DNA of 64,000 nt from Gracilariopsis chorda. Taxonomy: Eukaryota > Rhodophyta > Florideophyceae > Gracilariales > Gracilariaceae. The notes under the pieces are model-generated. The model was given only the letters and a program-made list of their open reading frames with translations, searched no databases and had not been told where the DNA came from. Both the position numbers and the translations under genes were made by a program. Positions 31,458 through 41,174 of this stretch are shown here, one piece after another. Location of the stretch: NCBI GenBank assembly GCA_003194525.1, contig NBIV01000313.1, positions 1-64,000 on the forward strand, given 5' to 3'. Each line of letters opens with the position of its first letter. Within the stretch, counting starts at the first letter, position 1.

Positions 31458-32230
31458 ATGTCATCACGACCACAGCCTCCACCGCCACCGACGGCAAACG
31501 CAACTGCTGCTCCGCCTCCACCTACGGCCGCTGCTGCGCCCGCGCAACCCGCAGTTCAGCAGCTTGCAGCCGTACAGACCCCGCCGTCCCACACGACCAC
31601 AGCAATGAGAAGAACCGAACTGGACGATGACTTGAGCGAGGTAGATCTTAGCGCTGAGCTTGATGTAAGTGAAGTCCTAGCTCCGATGATCTCAATCAAA
31701 TGAAAACTGACACCGCTTCATGCGCGAATTGGTAGCGTTTCGAAGAAATCTATATGAAGGAATGCATGAAATCCCGTCCAAATCCTACAGCCAAGTTCAA
31801 CTATGCGTGGGCACTTATTCGATCAAAGGAGGTATGTCACCATCACCGATTGCGATTATTCTATGCGACATTATACGCACAATATGCTCCGTGGCGCTAA
31901 CATTTTTCTGTATTGTTCTTCTTTACCTAGCGACCAAACATTAAGAAAGGCGTCATCATGATGCAGGGTCTTCTCGAAGACCGATATGCAGATCGAGACT
32001 GCTTGTACTATATGGCCCTCGGATATTACAGGCTTGATGACGTTGTGTCGAGCAGAAAGTGTTTGGACAAGCTTCTCAAACTAGCCCCAAACTGTCGACA
32101 AGCGATATCACTTATGGACATCGTTGAAGATAAGATCACCAAAGATGGAGTCATTGGCATTTCTATTGTGTCAGGTATCGCCGTAGTTGGAGGACTGCTC
32201 GCTGCAGCATTTGCTGGTGGCAAGAGATAA
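31458..32230 (+). CDS. FIS1: Mitochondrial/peroxisomal fission protein FIS1, three exons
   Basis: Exons 31458-31664, 31736-31831 and 31931-32230; the introns are 71 and 99 nt, GT-AG, both in phase 0; 200 residues. FIS1 is a tail-anchored outer-membrane protein that recruits fission factors. Exon 2 holds PNPTAKFNYAWALIRSK and exon 3 RDCLYYMALGYYRLDDVVSSRKCLDKLLKLAPN, the two TPR-like repeats. ISIVSGIAVVGGLLAAAF is the tail anchor, followed by a short basic AGGKR end. Exon 1 codes an unusual Pro/Ala/Thr-rich head of about 50 residues in front of the usual acidic start, making it longer than typical FIS1 (about 150-155). Confidence 0.92.
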
Positions 32231-32342
32231 TCCTTCCCTTTTGGAATGTAGAGTCATATCGAGCCATGAGCGACCCGACAGGAGTGCTTGAACAAAAGGC
32301 CTTGATGTGAACTTCACGTCTATGCACATGCGCCATCAAGCT

Positions 32343-33065
32343 TCACTCGTCTTCATCTTCTGTTGTAGGCTTAATGTAGAGTCCTTTAACATAACCATCA
32401 CGCCCACTTCTGTGGCGACCACCCTTTTCTCCCTTTGCCCGAATGAATTCCAACTGCATTTCACTAGCTTCGTGAACAAGTCTTCGAATCACGCTTGCAC
32501 ACTGTATACCACTATCTCCACCGACACATTCTAGCGCACTAGCTGCAGCCTCTGCGGTAGATCTTGCTCCTGCGATTGCATTGATTGGTGGCTTACGAGC
32601 TTTGAATAACACTGGCGGCAAGAACTGATCTGGAATATGCGCCTTGCGCAAAGACTGAAGCAAACGAGACTTCTTCAGAATTCGTTGCGCACCTTGCCAA
32701 GTAGCGTCAAGAAGAACAAGTGTGCTTGTCTTCTCCACGGAGTCCAGTGGAACTGATTCTTTATCTGGGTAAAGAAGCACGGCATCTGATGGAATGTAGC
32801 CTTCAGTAGCGTTTCCTGGTCGCAAGATCTCAATGTTCTGCATACACAGCGCTAATAGATCTGCGGTCTTTACTTTTGCTTTCGATTCAGCATGACTCTG
32901 CAAAACGATGACCGAAACTGAATTCTGCAAAGGCCGTTCGGGTAGTTTGGAGCACAAACACACACGCTGCGGTCGCATGCAGCGATTGCATATCGTTCGT
33001 GTCACATTTGTTGTAGGGCGAATATCTGTTTCCTTGTGCTCTTGTGCTTCATTGCTCTCTTCCAT
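32343..33065 (-). CDS. DTW-domain protein, tRNA-uridine aminocarboxypropyltransferase type
   Basis: 240 residues. A Cys cluster C26-x2-C29...C36-x-C38 (CNRCMRPQRVCLC) opens the DTW domain, and LLDATWQGAQRIL (Asp120-x-Thr-Trp) is the D-x-T-W motif that names the family. The TapT and DTWD1/DTWD2 families transfer the 3-amino-3-carboxypropyl group of SAM to uridine in tRNA (acp3U). Near the end, ASAL.C.GG and RRLVHEASEMQLEFIRAKG fit the domain. The tail is acidic (TTEDEDE). The start is the ATG at 33065; an upstream TTG in frame is ignored. No targeting signal is evident. Its 3' end is about 110 bases from convergent FIS1. Confidence 0.85.
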   Translation of the reverse strand: MEESNEAQEHKETDIRPTTNVTRTICNRCMRPQRVCLCSKLPERPLQNSVSVIVLQSHAESKAKVKTADLLALCMQNIEILRPGNATEGYIPSDAVLLYPDKESVPLDSVEKTSTLVLLDATWQGAQRILKKSRLLQSLRKAHIPDQFLPPVLFKARKPPINAIAGARSTAEAAASALECVGGDSGIQCASVIRRLVHEASEMQLEFIRAKGEKGGRHRSGRDGYVKGLYIKPTTEDEDE

Positions 33066-33204
33066 TATGACGAAGGACACAGTCGTGGGTGCATGTGCAG
33101 TCTTGGACAACTTACATCATGTATGATGATGAGGATCGTTCCACTAGCTAGTCTGCTACATATGAACAGTTCATGTGAACTTCAGAACGGCTTCCGAGAT
33201 AAAA
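33066..33204. other. DTW gene upstream region
   Basis: The 5' flank of the DTW gene. Just beyond, at about 33225-33261, is a short (TCTG)n / (CT)n simple repeat. No promoter element is clear. Confidence 0.4.
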
Positions 33205-33651
33205 TTAACATGACAATTTCTTCGAAGCTCTGTCTGTCTGTCTGGCTCTCTCTCTCTCTTTAACGGGTACACTAGTTTGATTCCTACAGGTACATAGCGC
33301 GGAGCGCTTCAAATAAAAGTAGCGCTCTCTCGCGAGGAAAACCAGCACTTGTTCAGGCCATTTTCGGATGATATCGTTAACTCCAAGTCCGTGTCGTTCA
33401 CGCAGACTCGGCAAGCATATTCTGCGAGATCGACCCCTCAAAGGGCATCTGAGGACATAATGGCCGACGTCATCCAATACACCCGGTGTGCATCTGCATA
33501 CTAGTCTTCGCGTCGATAAATATGTTCCCAAAGGATGTAGACATGGCGCATGTCCGATAGCCGATTGTGCTAAAGTTAAAGCTACCTCTGCTTCTCTCAG
33601 CGAAACAACCGTTTCCAGCTCATCAGGGATACATCGAATTAGCGGCAACAT
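33205..33651 (-). pseudogene. Fragment of a LINE-type (non-LTR) retrotransposon protein C-terminus
   Basis: 148 codons without a stop. The central block CRCTPGVLDDVGHYVLRCPLRGRSRR resembles the CCHC-type finger near the C-terminus of non-LTR reverse transcriptase proteins (two close Cys, then His-x4-Cys, then an Arg-rich stretch). The rest (ALTLAQSAIGHAP, LGTYLSTRRLVC before the finger) also has the usual order. There is no RT domain next to it in the window, and the C-terminal end runs into simple repeat, so this is a 5'-truncated relic. Host origin cannot be ruled out. Confidence 0.4.
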
Positions 33652-35529
33652 CGTTGTTTCTTTGTAACTCTTCTCTCACCATCTGCGTAACCCACTAGAA
33701 CAGCGATCTGATTCTCAATCGGTAAAAATTTATGCTTCTCTTGCCAAGTTGTCGACCAATCTGTTTGATGTAACCCACAACTACTTGGGACCTATAGCAG
33801 ATCTACATCACAAACCTTACTAATATCTTCTTCTTCTTCTTTTTTATGGGCACACATTACCTGATTACGGCATTGTGGTAGAATCTAACTCTACAGGGGA
33901 GCTTTTCTTCGTCTAGCATGCTAAACTCTATGTACGTAAAGCTCCTCGGAAAGAAAGATTTTCTCTGTCCCGTAGTACCAATCTCTATTCATGTCCCCGG
34001 AATGTAGCCGATGACTGCTGCTTGCTCTCACCTTGCAGCAGCCGTGTTGCGCTCACTAGCTACTATCTCGGAACATGGAAAGATTAGTACCAAGCTTCTA
34101 CGGGAAGACCCGAGATCGGATCCATTTCGTTCTGACGCGACTCGCCTTTTCCATTCTTTTCTCTGCTATTCCTTCCCTTTCCACCAGAGGACGTCAGCTA
34201 AGGGGCACACCACGACAAGGCGGATTCCAATGTGCCTCGTTTTCGTCGTCTAGAAGCACTAACGACGTTCTACCCACCCTTTCCTCTTTACCCTTGGCGA
34301 TTTCGGGTAGTTGAACCGACCTAACACACGTGCTTTTCTTCAATCCTGGCGCAAGTTCCGTTTACTAATATCGTTCTTTGAAGCTGTGTAACCACATGGA
34401 GAACCATTTTCGCGTTTCGTGCGAACTTCGCCGCCAAGACCGGAAAAACGAGTCACCCAGGGTTGGGACGGTACAGAAGGCATCATACGTGATGTTAGTC
34501 TTATACAAAAAATAGAGGGGTTTCTCTCAGAAAGAAGTTCTACCGCCTACTCGGAATCAGGATAGCGGACGGTATGTAAAGAAATATTAACAAAAACAGA
34601 AACACATCGCATCAACTCAATTCAAGCGTTCAGAGCTTTGTCTTGACCCTTTTCCAACCTCTTGGCAGTAGTCTCTCACCACGACAATGCGTGAGAGGCT
34701 CGAATGTCAGGTGTAGATTGCGTTCAGGGAGTCGCAGTTAATCACCTGGAAACGAAAGAGGACAGTTTCGCGTTCTTTGCTCACTAGAGTTGGAACGGAC
34801 TATGGGATTGCAATCGTTGTGATCTGAATGGGGTTAAATATCATTATTGTTTGTCCTGAATAGTGCAGTTGGAGTCGGACTTGTAGAGGGATGTTGAGCT
34901 GGGTAGACTACTGGTCCGCGCTCCCGGGGAGCTTGCATTGCATTTATATATCACAGGTTATCCGAAAGCGCGGCTAAAGACAGGGAAGTTCTATCACATT
35001 ATGGCTTACTAACTGCAAGATGAAGGTGGGGCGAGCAAAATGCGAGACTGGAGAGACGACGGAGACGTATAGTAGATGTGTGGAAATGGGTATGACGAAC
35101 GCTTGAACAAAGACGTTGCTAGTCCGCTGTTTATAGCAGGGTCGTTTATTGTATCGCATTTTGTCTTACGTGGTTCTATGCGTTTTTAACCAATAAACTG
35201 CCACACCATCGTTTTTAGAACAATTATCCTATCAGGTGCTCAACCTGATTTCGCATATGCAACTGTAGCGGTAAAATACGTCTTCGTCGGCGGCGCCTTG
35301 GGACGCACAGGAATTATGTACAGTCGTTATTCGTATGAAGCTACATCGCATCACATAGCGCACTCTGGCGTTCATCAAGCGAACAGCGAGGAATTCGAAG
35401 TCGGAGCGTATCCGCTTCAGTCGGAACTTATCAGCTTCGCGGTCTGTTTATCTATGAATCTCAGTTTGGTGCAGTAGCAATCTCCGGTTAACTCTTTTGT
35501 GCAAAGCAAGAGGACTCCGTCAGGCCAAC
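33652..35529. other. Gene-free 1.9-kb stretch before SDA1
   Basis: No recognisable coding frame, tRNA or repeat. The pyrimidine-rich stretch at about 34000-34350 has an LTR- or leader-like look, but I could not align it with the LTRs in this window. It also holds the SDA1 promoter, without a clear TATA box. Confidence 0.4.
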
Positions 35530-37656
35530 ATGGATGTGGATCTTATGATATTGCAAGAGAGGTGCAGAAAGGATCCTCTTTCGTACGAAGATGATTTTGT
35601 TTCACAGAGACGCCATTTCGACGCCCTCCTTTCAGCCGCTAACTTACGTCCTTCTGACGCCAACCCTCGCCTGGCAGAGGTAGCGTCATTCATGGGCTCT
35701 GTAGCTCATTGTTACGGAAATGAAGGCATTGCCATTGCTACAGACATAACGACATTTCTCGGGGAGTATGGACAGGCCATGAATCCAGAATTAAGGCGGT
35801 CCCTTGTGCGATTGCTGTGCCTCCTACGTGCTCGAGGTACTGCCGATCCAACAACAGTAATTCCATTATTCTTTCGCTTGTTGTCTTGCAATGACAAGGT
35901 TTTGAGACGAATGTTACATGGTCATATCGTGTCTGACGTCAAGAAGATTCAAAATAGCGGAGATTCAAGTCGTAAGGTGTTACAAACCTTCCTGTTTTCA
36001 ATGGTTCAGGACCCAAGCGAAACACTGGTGAAGCGCAGTTTGCACGTTTTGGTCGACTTATTCCGGAAGCGTATATGGAATGACCCAAAGTGTGCAAACA
36101 TGATTGCGACCGCATGTTTTCATGAAGCAATGCCTGTCGCTATTATAGCGTCCAGATTCATCCTGAATTCAGAAAGCAAAGAAAACACCGAAGATTGGGA
36201 CGATGAATCAGATGAAGAAGGTCTCAGTACTGCGAGGAAGACTATCGATGGACAAAAGGCATCTGACATGTGGAAGGCATACAACATGACCGGGAAAAAG
36301 TCTACACGGAAAAAGAAGAAGATGGAACGGGTTATCAATCGACTGACCCGCGTTAAAAGCTCCGCGCACTCTCGAGCCATTTCTGAAAGCAACCCTGGTC
36401 ATCCATCTTTAGAAGCGATGATGCTCATCAACGACCCTCAAGAATTTACAGAGCGCTTATTCAAAGATCTACAGACGAGGCGGAAGCGGGAAAGCTACGA
36501 AAACAGACTTATTTTTGTCAACCTAATATCTCGTCTGGTAGGAACTCACGAACTGATTCTGTTCAGCTTTTACCCGTTTCTTCAAAGGTACCTGCAACCA
36601 GCACAACCTGAGGTTACGCGCGTTTTGGCCTATCTTACACAGGCATGTCATGACAAGGTTCCATCGGATGTTCTACATCCTATTCTGAGAGGCCTTGCTG
36701 ATACGTTTGTATCAGAACGGAGTTCACCGCCCTCAGTTGCGGCCGGGATCAATACAATTCGTGCCATTTGCTCCCGCGTTCCTCTGGCCATTCTAGATGA
36801 GGAGAATGAGTGCAAGGCGGAACGCGAACAGGAATCCGCACTACTAGAAGATTTAGTGCAGTATAAAACGAGTAAGGACAAGGGGATCATGATGGCTGCG
36901 CGATCCCTAATTTCGCTGTACAGAGAAGTTCATCCTGGTTTGCTCCAAAAGAAGGATAGAGGGCGAGCTGGAGCTGAAGCTGTGCAGAAAGGAAGAGAGT
37001 CGCATGCAAAGGCGTATGGAACACATCTGTATGCAATCGGGGTTGAAGGCATTGAGCTTCTGAACGAAGCTGACTCGGAGGGTGATCAAGATGAGATGGA
37101 CTCTGATGCCGATTCAAAGCCACAACCAGAATCAGCAGAGAATGATGAGCAGGTTGAAGACTTGCACAAGGACGACGATGTGGTAGACGGAGGCGCTGAG
37201 TCTGAGGAAGAACGGTCCTGCGAAGTGGATGAGCGCAAGGAGGATACGCAGGAAGATGATGAGAAGGGCGAGAAAGAGAGTGGAAACAGGTTGGACGCGA
37301 TGCAGATCTTGTCCAATGAAGACTTTGAAAGAATTCGATTGCGTCGAGCTGCAAAAGCAATCGGAGAAAGTGCAAGAGTGTTGAATGCAGGTGAAGCAGT
37401 GAACCCTGACGACTTGCAAGGCCCCGTCAGGCGTGAACGGCGCACATTGGAAGAACGGATGGAGAGCGTGTTAAAGGGACGTGAAGGCAGAGAGAAGTTT
37501 GGAAAAAGGGCTGAAAAGGGAGGTGGATCAACGAACAAACAAAAGCTGAAGAAGAAGTCGAATGCTATGGTAATTCACAAGCGAAGACGAAAGAATAAGC
37601 AACTGTCGAGGCGCGATAAGCAACTCGCTAAGCGAAGGAAAAGAGACTACCGATAG
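35530..37656 (+). CDS. SDA1: SDA1 homologue, 60S ribosome biogenesis factor
   Basis: 708 residues. SDA1 is a nuclear HEAT-like repeat protein needed for late maturation and export of pre-60S particles. The N-terminal two thirds is all-helical (LQERCRKDPLSYEDDFVSQRRHF, then repeated helical pairs, a basic KKSTRKKKKMERV patch near 258, and NPQEF-like NDPQEFTERLFKDLQ). An acidic spacer (about 510-590) follows, and a basic tail (RKNKQLSRRDKQLAKRRKRDYR) ends it like yeast and human SDA1. The start is the ATG at 35530; an earlier in-frame TTG was not chosen. Intronless. Tail-to-tail with NFU, only about 40 bases apart. Confidence 0.93.
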   Translation: MDVDLMILQERCRKDPLSYEDDFVSQRRHFDALLSAANLRPSDANPRLAEVASFMGSVAHCYGNEGIAIATDITTFLGEYGQAMNPELRRSLVRLLCLLRARGTADPTTVIPLFFRLLSCNDKVLRRMLHGHIVSDVKKIQNSGDSSRKVLQTFLFSMVQDPSETLVKRSLHVLVDLFRKRIWNDPKCANMIATACFHEAMPVAIIASRFILNSESKENTEDWDDESDEEGLSTARKTIDGQKASDMWKAYNMTGKKSTRKKKKMERVINRLTRVKSSAHSRAISESNPGHPSLEAMMLINDPQEFTERLFKDLQTRRKRESYENRLIFVNLISRLVGTHELILFSFYPFLQRYLQPAQPEVTRVLAYLTQACHDKVPSDVLHPILRGLADTFVSERSSPPSVAAGINTIRAICSRVPLAILDEENECKAEREQESALLEDLVQYKTSKDKGIMMAARSLISLYREVHPGLLQKKDRGRAGAEAVQKGRESHAKAYGTHLYAIGVEGIELLNEADSEGDQDEMDSDADSKPQPESAENDEQVEDLHKDDDVVDGGAESEEERSCEVDERKEDTQEDDEKGEKESGNRLDAMQILSNEDFERIRLRRAAKAIGESARVLNAGEAVNPDDLQGPVRRERRTLEERMESVLKGREGREKFGKRAEKGGGSTNKQKLKKKSNAMVIHKRRRKNKQLSRRDKQLAKRRKRDYR

Positions 37657-37698
37657 GCGTTTTGTTTGTTTTTTACGTGTGTAGAGATGATTAAGCTG

Positions 37699-38523
37699 TT
37701 ATTCGAATACGACGTTTGCTAACTTGACCCAATTGCGTTTTAAACGGTGTGTGATCTCGACCTTGACGGAGTTTATAGCGGCACCGGAGCCTGTCATCTT
37801 AAGACGGGCTGTCGGAACGGCGGAATCGACGTTGAGATCGATTAATTGGATTGTTCCACCTGCAACATTCAAAAATGGTCGGACTTCGTCCAAGGTGTTT
37901 TCAATGCCTTCTTCGGTGAGAGGGGGTCCCTCCGGCTCGGCTTGGATGACCTCCTCGATTTCTGGAATGCGCTCACGCAGGCGGCGCTCTAGACCCATCT
38001 TCATGGTCATGGTGCTGGAGGGACAGGTTCCGCAGGCGCCTTCTAGCTGAAGTTTAACGGTTGCTCCGTCGATTTCGGCAATTGAGACGTTTCCACCGTC
38101 GGACATTAGGTAGGGGCGCATCTCGTCGAGAACCATCTCGACGTTGGCTTCGGTGAGCTCGAGAATGTCTGAAGTTTGGCTTGGGGATGACTCGGTCGGT
38201 ACGGGTGACACCTTTGGTTCTGTGTCCACCATTGTTGGGACGGCGCGCTTCGCATGTTGTGGGCGTGCAAGCGGCGGTTTTCGCGATAGGGCTGTGGAGG
38301 CTGAGGGGGTGAATGCGGAGGTGGGAAGGGGGGCGACGAAAGACGGCGATGGAGACATATTGGAGATGGAGTGCGAGCAGACGGAGAGGATGCGGAAGGT
38401 GGAGGTCGCGGCGGCGGGGGAGAACAGGCCGCGCGGTTCTAGATGGAAAGGCAGCCGCAGCGCCAAGGCGGGCCTCAGCTCCATCACGGCGCAGCGCGTA
38501 GGTCGAGCGCAAAGCGCCGCCAT
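37699..38523 (-). CDS. Plastid NFU-type iron-sulfur scaffold protein (two NFU domains)
   Basis: 274 residues: about 95 residues of Ala/Ser/Arg/Pro-rich transit peptide, then NFU domain 1 (about 122-195; MRPYLMSDGGNVSI, GACGTCPSS with the cluster-binding Cys164-x2-Cys167) and a second, degenerate NFU domain (about 203-274) that lacks the CxxC. This is the layout of plant NFU1-3 in the chloroplast, which carry 4Fe-4S or 2Fe-2S clusters to photosystem I and other plastid acceptors. The start is the ATG at 38523; an upstream GTG in frame is ignored. Head-to-head with the unrecognised gene at 38920 and tail-to-tail with SDA1. Confidence 0.9.
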   Translation of the reverse strand: MAALCARPTRCAVMELRPALALRLPFHLEPRGLFSPAAATSTFRILSVCSHSISNMSPSPSFVAPLPTSAFTPSASTALSRKPPLARPQHAKRAVPTMVDTEPKVSPVPTESSPSQTSDILELTEANVEMVLDEMRPYLMSDGGNVSIAEIDGATVKLQLEGACGTCPSSTMTMKMGLERRLRERIPEIEEVIQAEPEGPPLTEEGIENTLDEVRPFLNVAGGTIQLIDLNVDSAVPTARLKMTGSGAAINSVKVEITHRLKRNWVKLANVVFE

Positions 38524-38919
38524 GGCACCGAGCGCCACAGTTTGTGGCTGTGCAGGGGCTGTAAGACGTCGCGCATTACAGAAGACGGGTGGCGGCTGCG
38601 TAGGGCTACCGGGCGGCGACTGGACACGTGCACACGGTGCGATGTGTCTCTCGTACTCGACACGTGGCGCCGCTTGACTGCTGAGTTACCAACGGTACAA
38701 ACGGTAACCGTTGTGAGCGCCATTTTACGAGACGTCACTTTCGTGTGTCACCCGGCACTCCCCGTCCGCACTGGTCGCGCCACCTTCCAACCCTCGCGCG
38801 GCACCCCAACCCACGACACGACCACCCTTCCACCGCCATTTAACAGCACTGCACCCGCTCCCACCTTGCCTTCCCTTCCGTTCGTTCGTTCGTTCGTCTG
38901 TCCCCCGTGTCGCCCAGTC
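38524..38919. promoter_or_regulatory. Shared upstream region of NFU and the CVVC-tailed protein gene
   Basis: 396 bases between head-to-head starts. Near the + strand gene the leader has a GTTC tandem repeat, GTTCGTTCGTTCGTTCG, at 38880-38896. A long open frame on the + strand through here has no ATG with meaningful N-terminal sequence. Confidence 0.45.
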
Positions 38920-39969
38920 ATGTCTACCGGACAGAATCATCAGCTCTTCTGCACGTCCGCGCTTATGGCCATGTCTACCCATCCGCTTCATTTTGAGAAG
39001 GCTCTGGCCGCTTTGGAATCCGCTCTTCGTCGAGGCATTCCCCCTAATCAACTTTCCGGTTTTCATCCCCTCGAACAACTTGGAGACCTGTACTTATCAC
39101 GACCAACAGGCCATCGTGTCGATAACCTTGACCGTGCTCTGCTATCCTACACGCTTGCGTCGCGAACTGCAGCATGTGCCTTGAATGCGCAAGCCGATTT
39201 ATGTCGCGCTCGTCTGTCTGCAAAGCTTGCCCAGAGCTGGTTTGTTCGTTTGCAAACCGTGTCAGGCACCCCTCAATCCGATGTGGCAGGCATCAGCGCT
39301 GAGCGAGCCCATCTTCGAGCTGCCGCTGATGCTATAGACATTGCTCTTCAACGGTATGAAGACTGTGCCCAAAACACCCATCCCAGTTCACTCGTGGGCT
39401 ATCGACGTGCCTTGTTGTTTAAGGGGCTCATATATGATACGTTGTGCCGCTGTTTGGATGCGCAACTAGCGTTTACTGCCGAAATCGCTGTCGATGACAA
39501 CGTTGACGCTACGCGAACCGTGGCTGAGGCTAAACGAGCTGTCTGGAAACGTATGTACAATAACAGTTGTATCCAGGCGCTGGAAAAGCTTTTCGTGGAC
39601 ACGGCAGATCGTTGTGATGAACAAGGCAAGGAAAATTGTACCAACAATGTCAACTCGGGTGAGATGGAGGCAAACACACAGCGTCAAGGTGATCAGCTGC
39701 CTGGCGTGACCAAAGTGCGCGGCATTTTATGTCTGGCGCGGGCGTATGTTGGCTCGGCGAACACCGGGAGTAAACAAGTATCCGCGGCGCTCAACTTGTT
39801 GCGTGATGTTGATACCATGCTTGATAATGTGATTGTTCCCGTGTATTACGACGGATTTCGGGTAGATGAAGAGGATTTGAAACGTATGAAGGAGGAGGCA
39901 CGTTGTCTTGAAGCTCTGTTGGCTGCTAATGATCGCCCCGCCGCTGAAGGTCGCTGCGTTGTTTGCTAG
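38920..39969 (+). CDS. Unrecognised protein with C-terminal CVVC (possible prenylation motif)
   Basis: 349 residues. I do not recognise the family. The sequence looks helical throughout with Ala/Leu-rich helices of TPR-like spacing (HFEKALAALESALRRG, LGDLYLSRPTG, LDRALLSYTLASRTAACAL, CLARAYVGSANTGS), so a solenoid of TPR type is plausible. Residues about 230-265 are a polar, probably disordered insert. The protein ends EGRCVVC: a Cys-aliphatic-aliphatic-X end could be a CaaX farnesylation or geranylgeranylation site, which would make it membrane-attached; this is inference only. The start is the ATG at 38920, downstream of a GTTC repeat in the leader. Intronless. Confidence 0.7.
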   Translation: MSTGQNHQLFCTSALMAMSTHPLHFEKALAALESALRRGIPPNQLSGFHPLEQLGDLYLSRPTGHRVDNLDRALLSYTLASRTAACALNAQADLCRARLSAKLAQSWFVRLQTVSGTPQSDVAGISAERAHLRAAADAIDIALQRYEDCAQNTHPSSLVGYRRALLFKGLIYDTLCRCLDAQLAFTAEIAVDDNVDATRTVAEAKRAVWKRMYNNSCIQALEKLFVDTADRCDEQGKENCTNNVNSGEMEANTQRQGDQLPGVTKVRGILCLARAYVGSANTGSKQVSAALNLLRDVDTMLDNVIVPVYYDGFRVDEEDLKRMKEEARCLEALLAANDRPAAEGRCVVC

Positions 39970-40322
39970 CCAGCTCTTGTTCACTTCAGTAAGCGTGCAG
40001 TACTACAAGGGCAGCTTTTTACTTTGGTTTTTTTAAATTGATCGCTACGCCACATCAACCTACTCAATCCTAACCGTGAAAGCCAGTGCCCGCGGCGTTG
40101 AAGACACCGCTCACAAAAAATTCGTCACCACCAGGGGAATAAGTGCGGATGAATTCTCACGCCTTCTGTTCCTAGTAGGAAGTTGCTACCCCTGTACCGG
40201 CAGTATCTTCAGCCTACAGAGGTATATGACCCCCGGCACTGCGCTATATGACGGAGCTGCAACGCTGTTAATGGCCTTATTACGTATCGGTAGAGCTATC
40301 GAGAAACGTTGCTGTGCACTCA

Positions 40323-40334
40323 TTTGGCGCCAAA
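40323..40334. promoter_or_regulatory. E2F-type palindromic site TTTGGCGCCAAA
   Basis: A perfect 12-bp palindrome of the E2F/DP consensus TTTSGCGC, read on both strands, about 107 bases upstream of the TATA box of the dUTPase gene. dUTPase is an S-phase gene and E2F control of such genes is conserved between plants, animals and red algae; function here is inferred. Confidence 0.6.
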
Positions 40335-40359
40335 TCTGCGAACCGAAACGATCTTTTCG

Positions 40360-40367
40360 GCGGGAAA
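40360..40367 (-). promoter_or_regulatory. Second E2F-type site TTTCCCGC
   Basis: GCGGGAAA on the + strand, i.e. TTTCCCGC on the other, an exact E2F consensus, 25 bases after the first site and about 74 before the TATA box. Two sites so close argue against chance. Confidence 0.6.
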
Positions 40368-40440
40368 ACCAAGAACGCCCTGCATTTCAAATTTCCACAC
40401 TGTACGTTGATCCGGGTCTCAAGGTGTGGCACTGCGAGGG

Positions 40441-40449
40441 GTATAAAAG
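40441..40449 (+). promoter_or_regulatory. TATA box of the dUTPase gene
   Basis: GTATAAAAG, 125 bases before the ATG at 40574, implying a leader of roughly 95 bases. It sits downstream of the two E2F-type sites in the expected order. Confidence 0.65.
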
Positions 40450-40573
40450 CACTGCTCGGGTACGCCCCCGGTCTCGCGTCTCGTTACTCACCAGTCCTTG
40501 CTGCTCCAGTCGAATCGATCTACACATAACGCCTGTCTGTTTGCAAGTCACTACGTTCACACAAACTGCTAGA

Positions 40574-41146
40574 ATGAAGGATTCCGCTAACGGAGCTGCC
40601 GCCGTTGACGCTCAACCTACAGAGTCTGTCTTGCCCGCCAAGCGCGAGCTCGAACCGAAGCCAACTGAGGTCCCCGCCAAGCGCGAATGTCCGCCTCCAA
40701 CACCATCCGAACCGGCCCTCAAGGTACTCAAGCTCCATGAGAAGGCTAAATTACCCAAGCGTGGCTCCGCGCTCTCAGCCGGCTACGACCTGGCCGCCGG
40801 CGAAGAGACAGTTGTACCGGCAAAGGGACGTGCCGTTGTTAAGACCGGTCTCAAGATTCAAGTGCCCACTGGTTGCTACGGGCGTGTAGCCCCTCGTTCA
40901 GGGCTTGCAGTCAAAAACTTTATTGACACTGGTGCTGGCGTTGTTGACGCTGATTACCGTGGAGAGCTGGGCGTTGTACTGTTCAACTTTAGTGAGGAAG
41001 AATTCAAGGTCAATGTCGGTGACCGCATTGCGCAGCTGATCATTGAGAAGGTCTGCATGGGCCCTGTAGAAGAGGTTAAGGAGCTTGATGAGACCGAAAG
41101 AGGAGAAGGAGGTTTCGGTTCTACAGGTGTGGAAGCAAAGGCCTAA
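40574..41146 (+). CDS. DUT: dUTP pyrophosphatase (dUTPase), trimeric type
   Basis: 190 residues. Hydrolyses dUTP to dUMP and pyrophosphate, keeping uracil out of DNA and supplying dTMP synthesis. All five motifs are present: [37 protein letters not shown] (with the catalytic Asp), RIAQLIIE, and [10 protein letters not shown] at the C-terminus (the flexible, P-loop-like arm). Residues 1-50 are a Pro/Glu/Lys-rich head with two PAKRE-like repeats that could serve as a nuclear signal; no clear organelle peptide. The start at 40574 is the first ATG after the TATA box. Promoter elements suggest S-phase control. A 13-bp perfect hairpin follows the stop. Confidence 0.97.
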   Translation: MKDSANGAAAVDAQPTESVLPAKRELEPKPTEVPAKRECPPPTPSEPALKVLKLHEKAKLPKRGSALSAGYDLAAGEETVVPAKGRAVVKTGLKIQVPTGCYGRVAPRSGLAVKNFIDTGAGVVDADYRGELGVVLFNFSEEEFKVNVGDRIAQLIIEKVCMGPVEEVKELDETERGEGGFGSTGVEAKA

Positions 41147-41174
41147 CCTTGTCGGTAAGTGTTGTTCTTTGCAA

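Larger units (their letters stand above)
39970..40573. promoter_or_regulatory. dUTPase upstream region
   Basis: 604 bases with no gene. An open frame continues upstream from the dUTPase but has no homologous content. It holds two E2F-type sites and a TATA box, listed separately. Confidence 0.6.

Noticed and set aside
34000-34500. Possible solo LTR or leader-like pyrimidine-rich stretch
   Set aside because: Could not be aligned with the LTR family present here and shows no convincing ends.
34690-34740. GGCTCGAATGTC, a T-arm-like string suggesting a tRNA
   Set aside because: No matching T stem, anticodon arm or acceptor stem around it.
36887-37538. Long minus-strand frames opposite SDA1
   Set aside because: Shadow of the acidic and basic repeats of the SDA1 coding strand.
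38443-38919. Upstream extension of the CVVC protein frame
   Set aside because: Composition is low-complexity and overlaps the NFU transit-peptide region; the ATG 38920 gives a sensible start.
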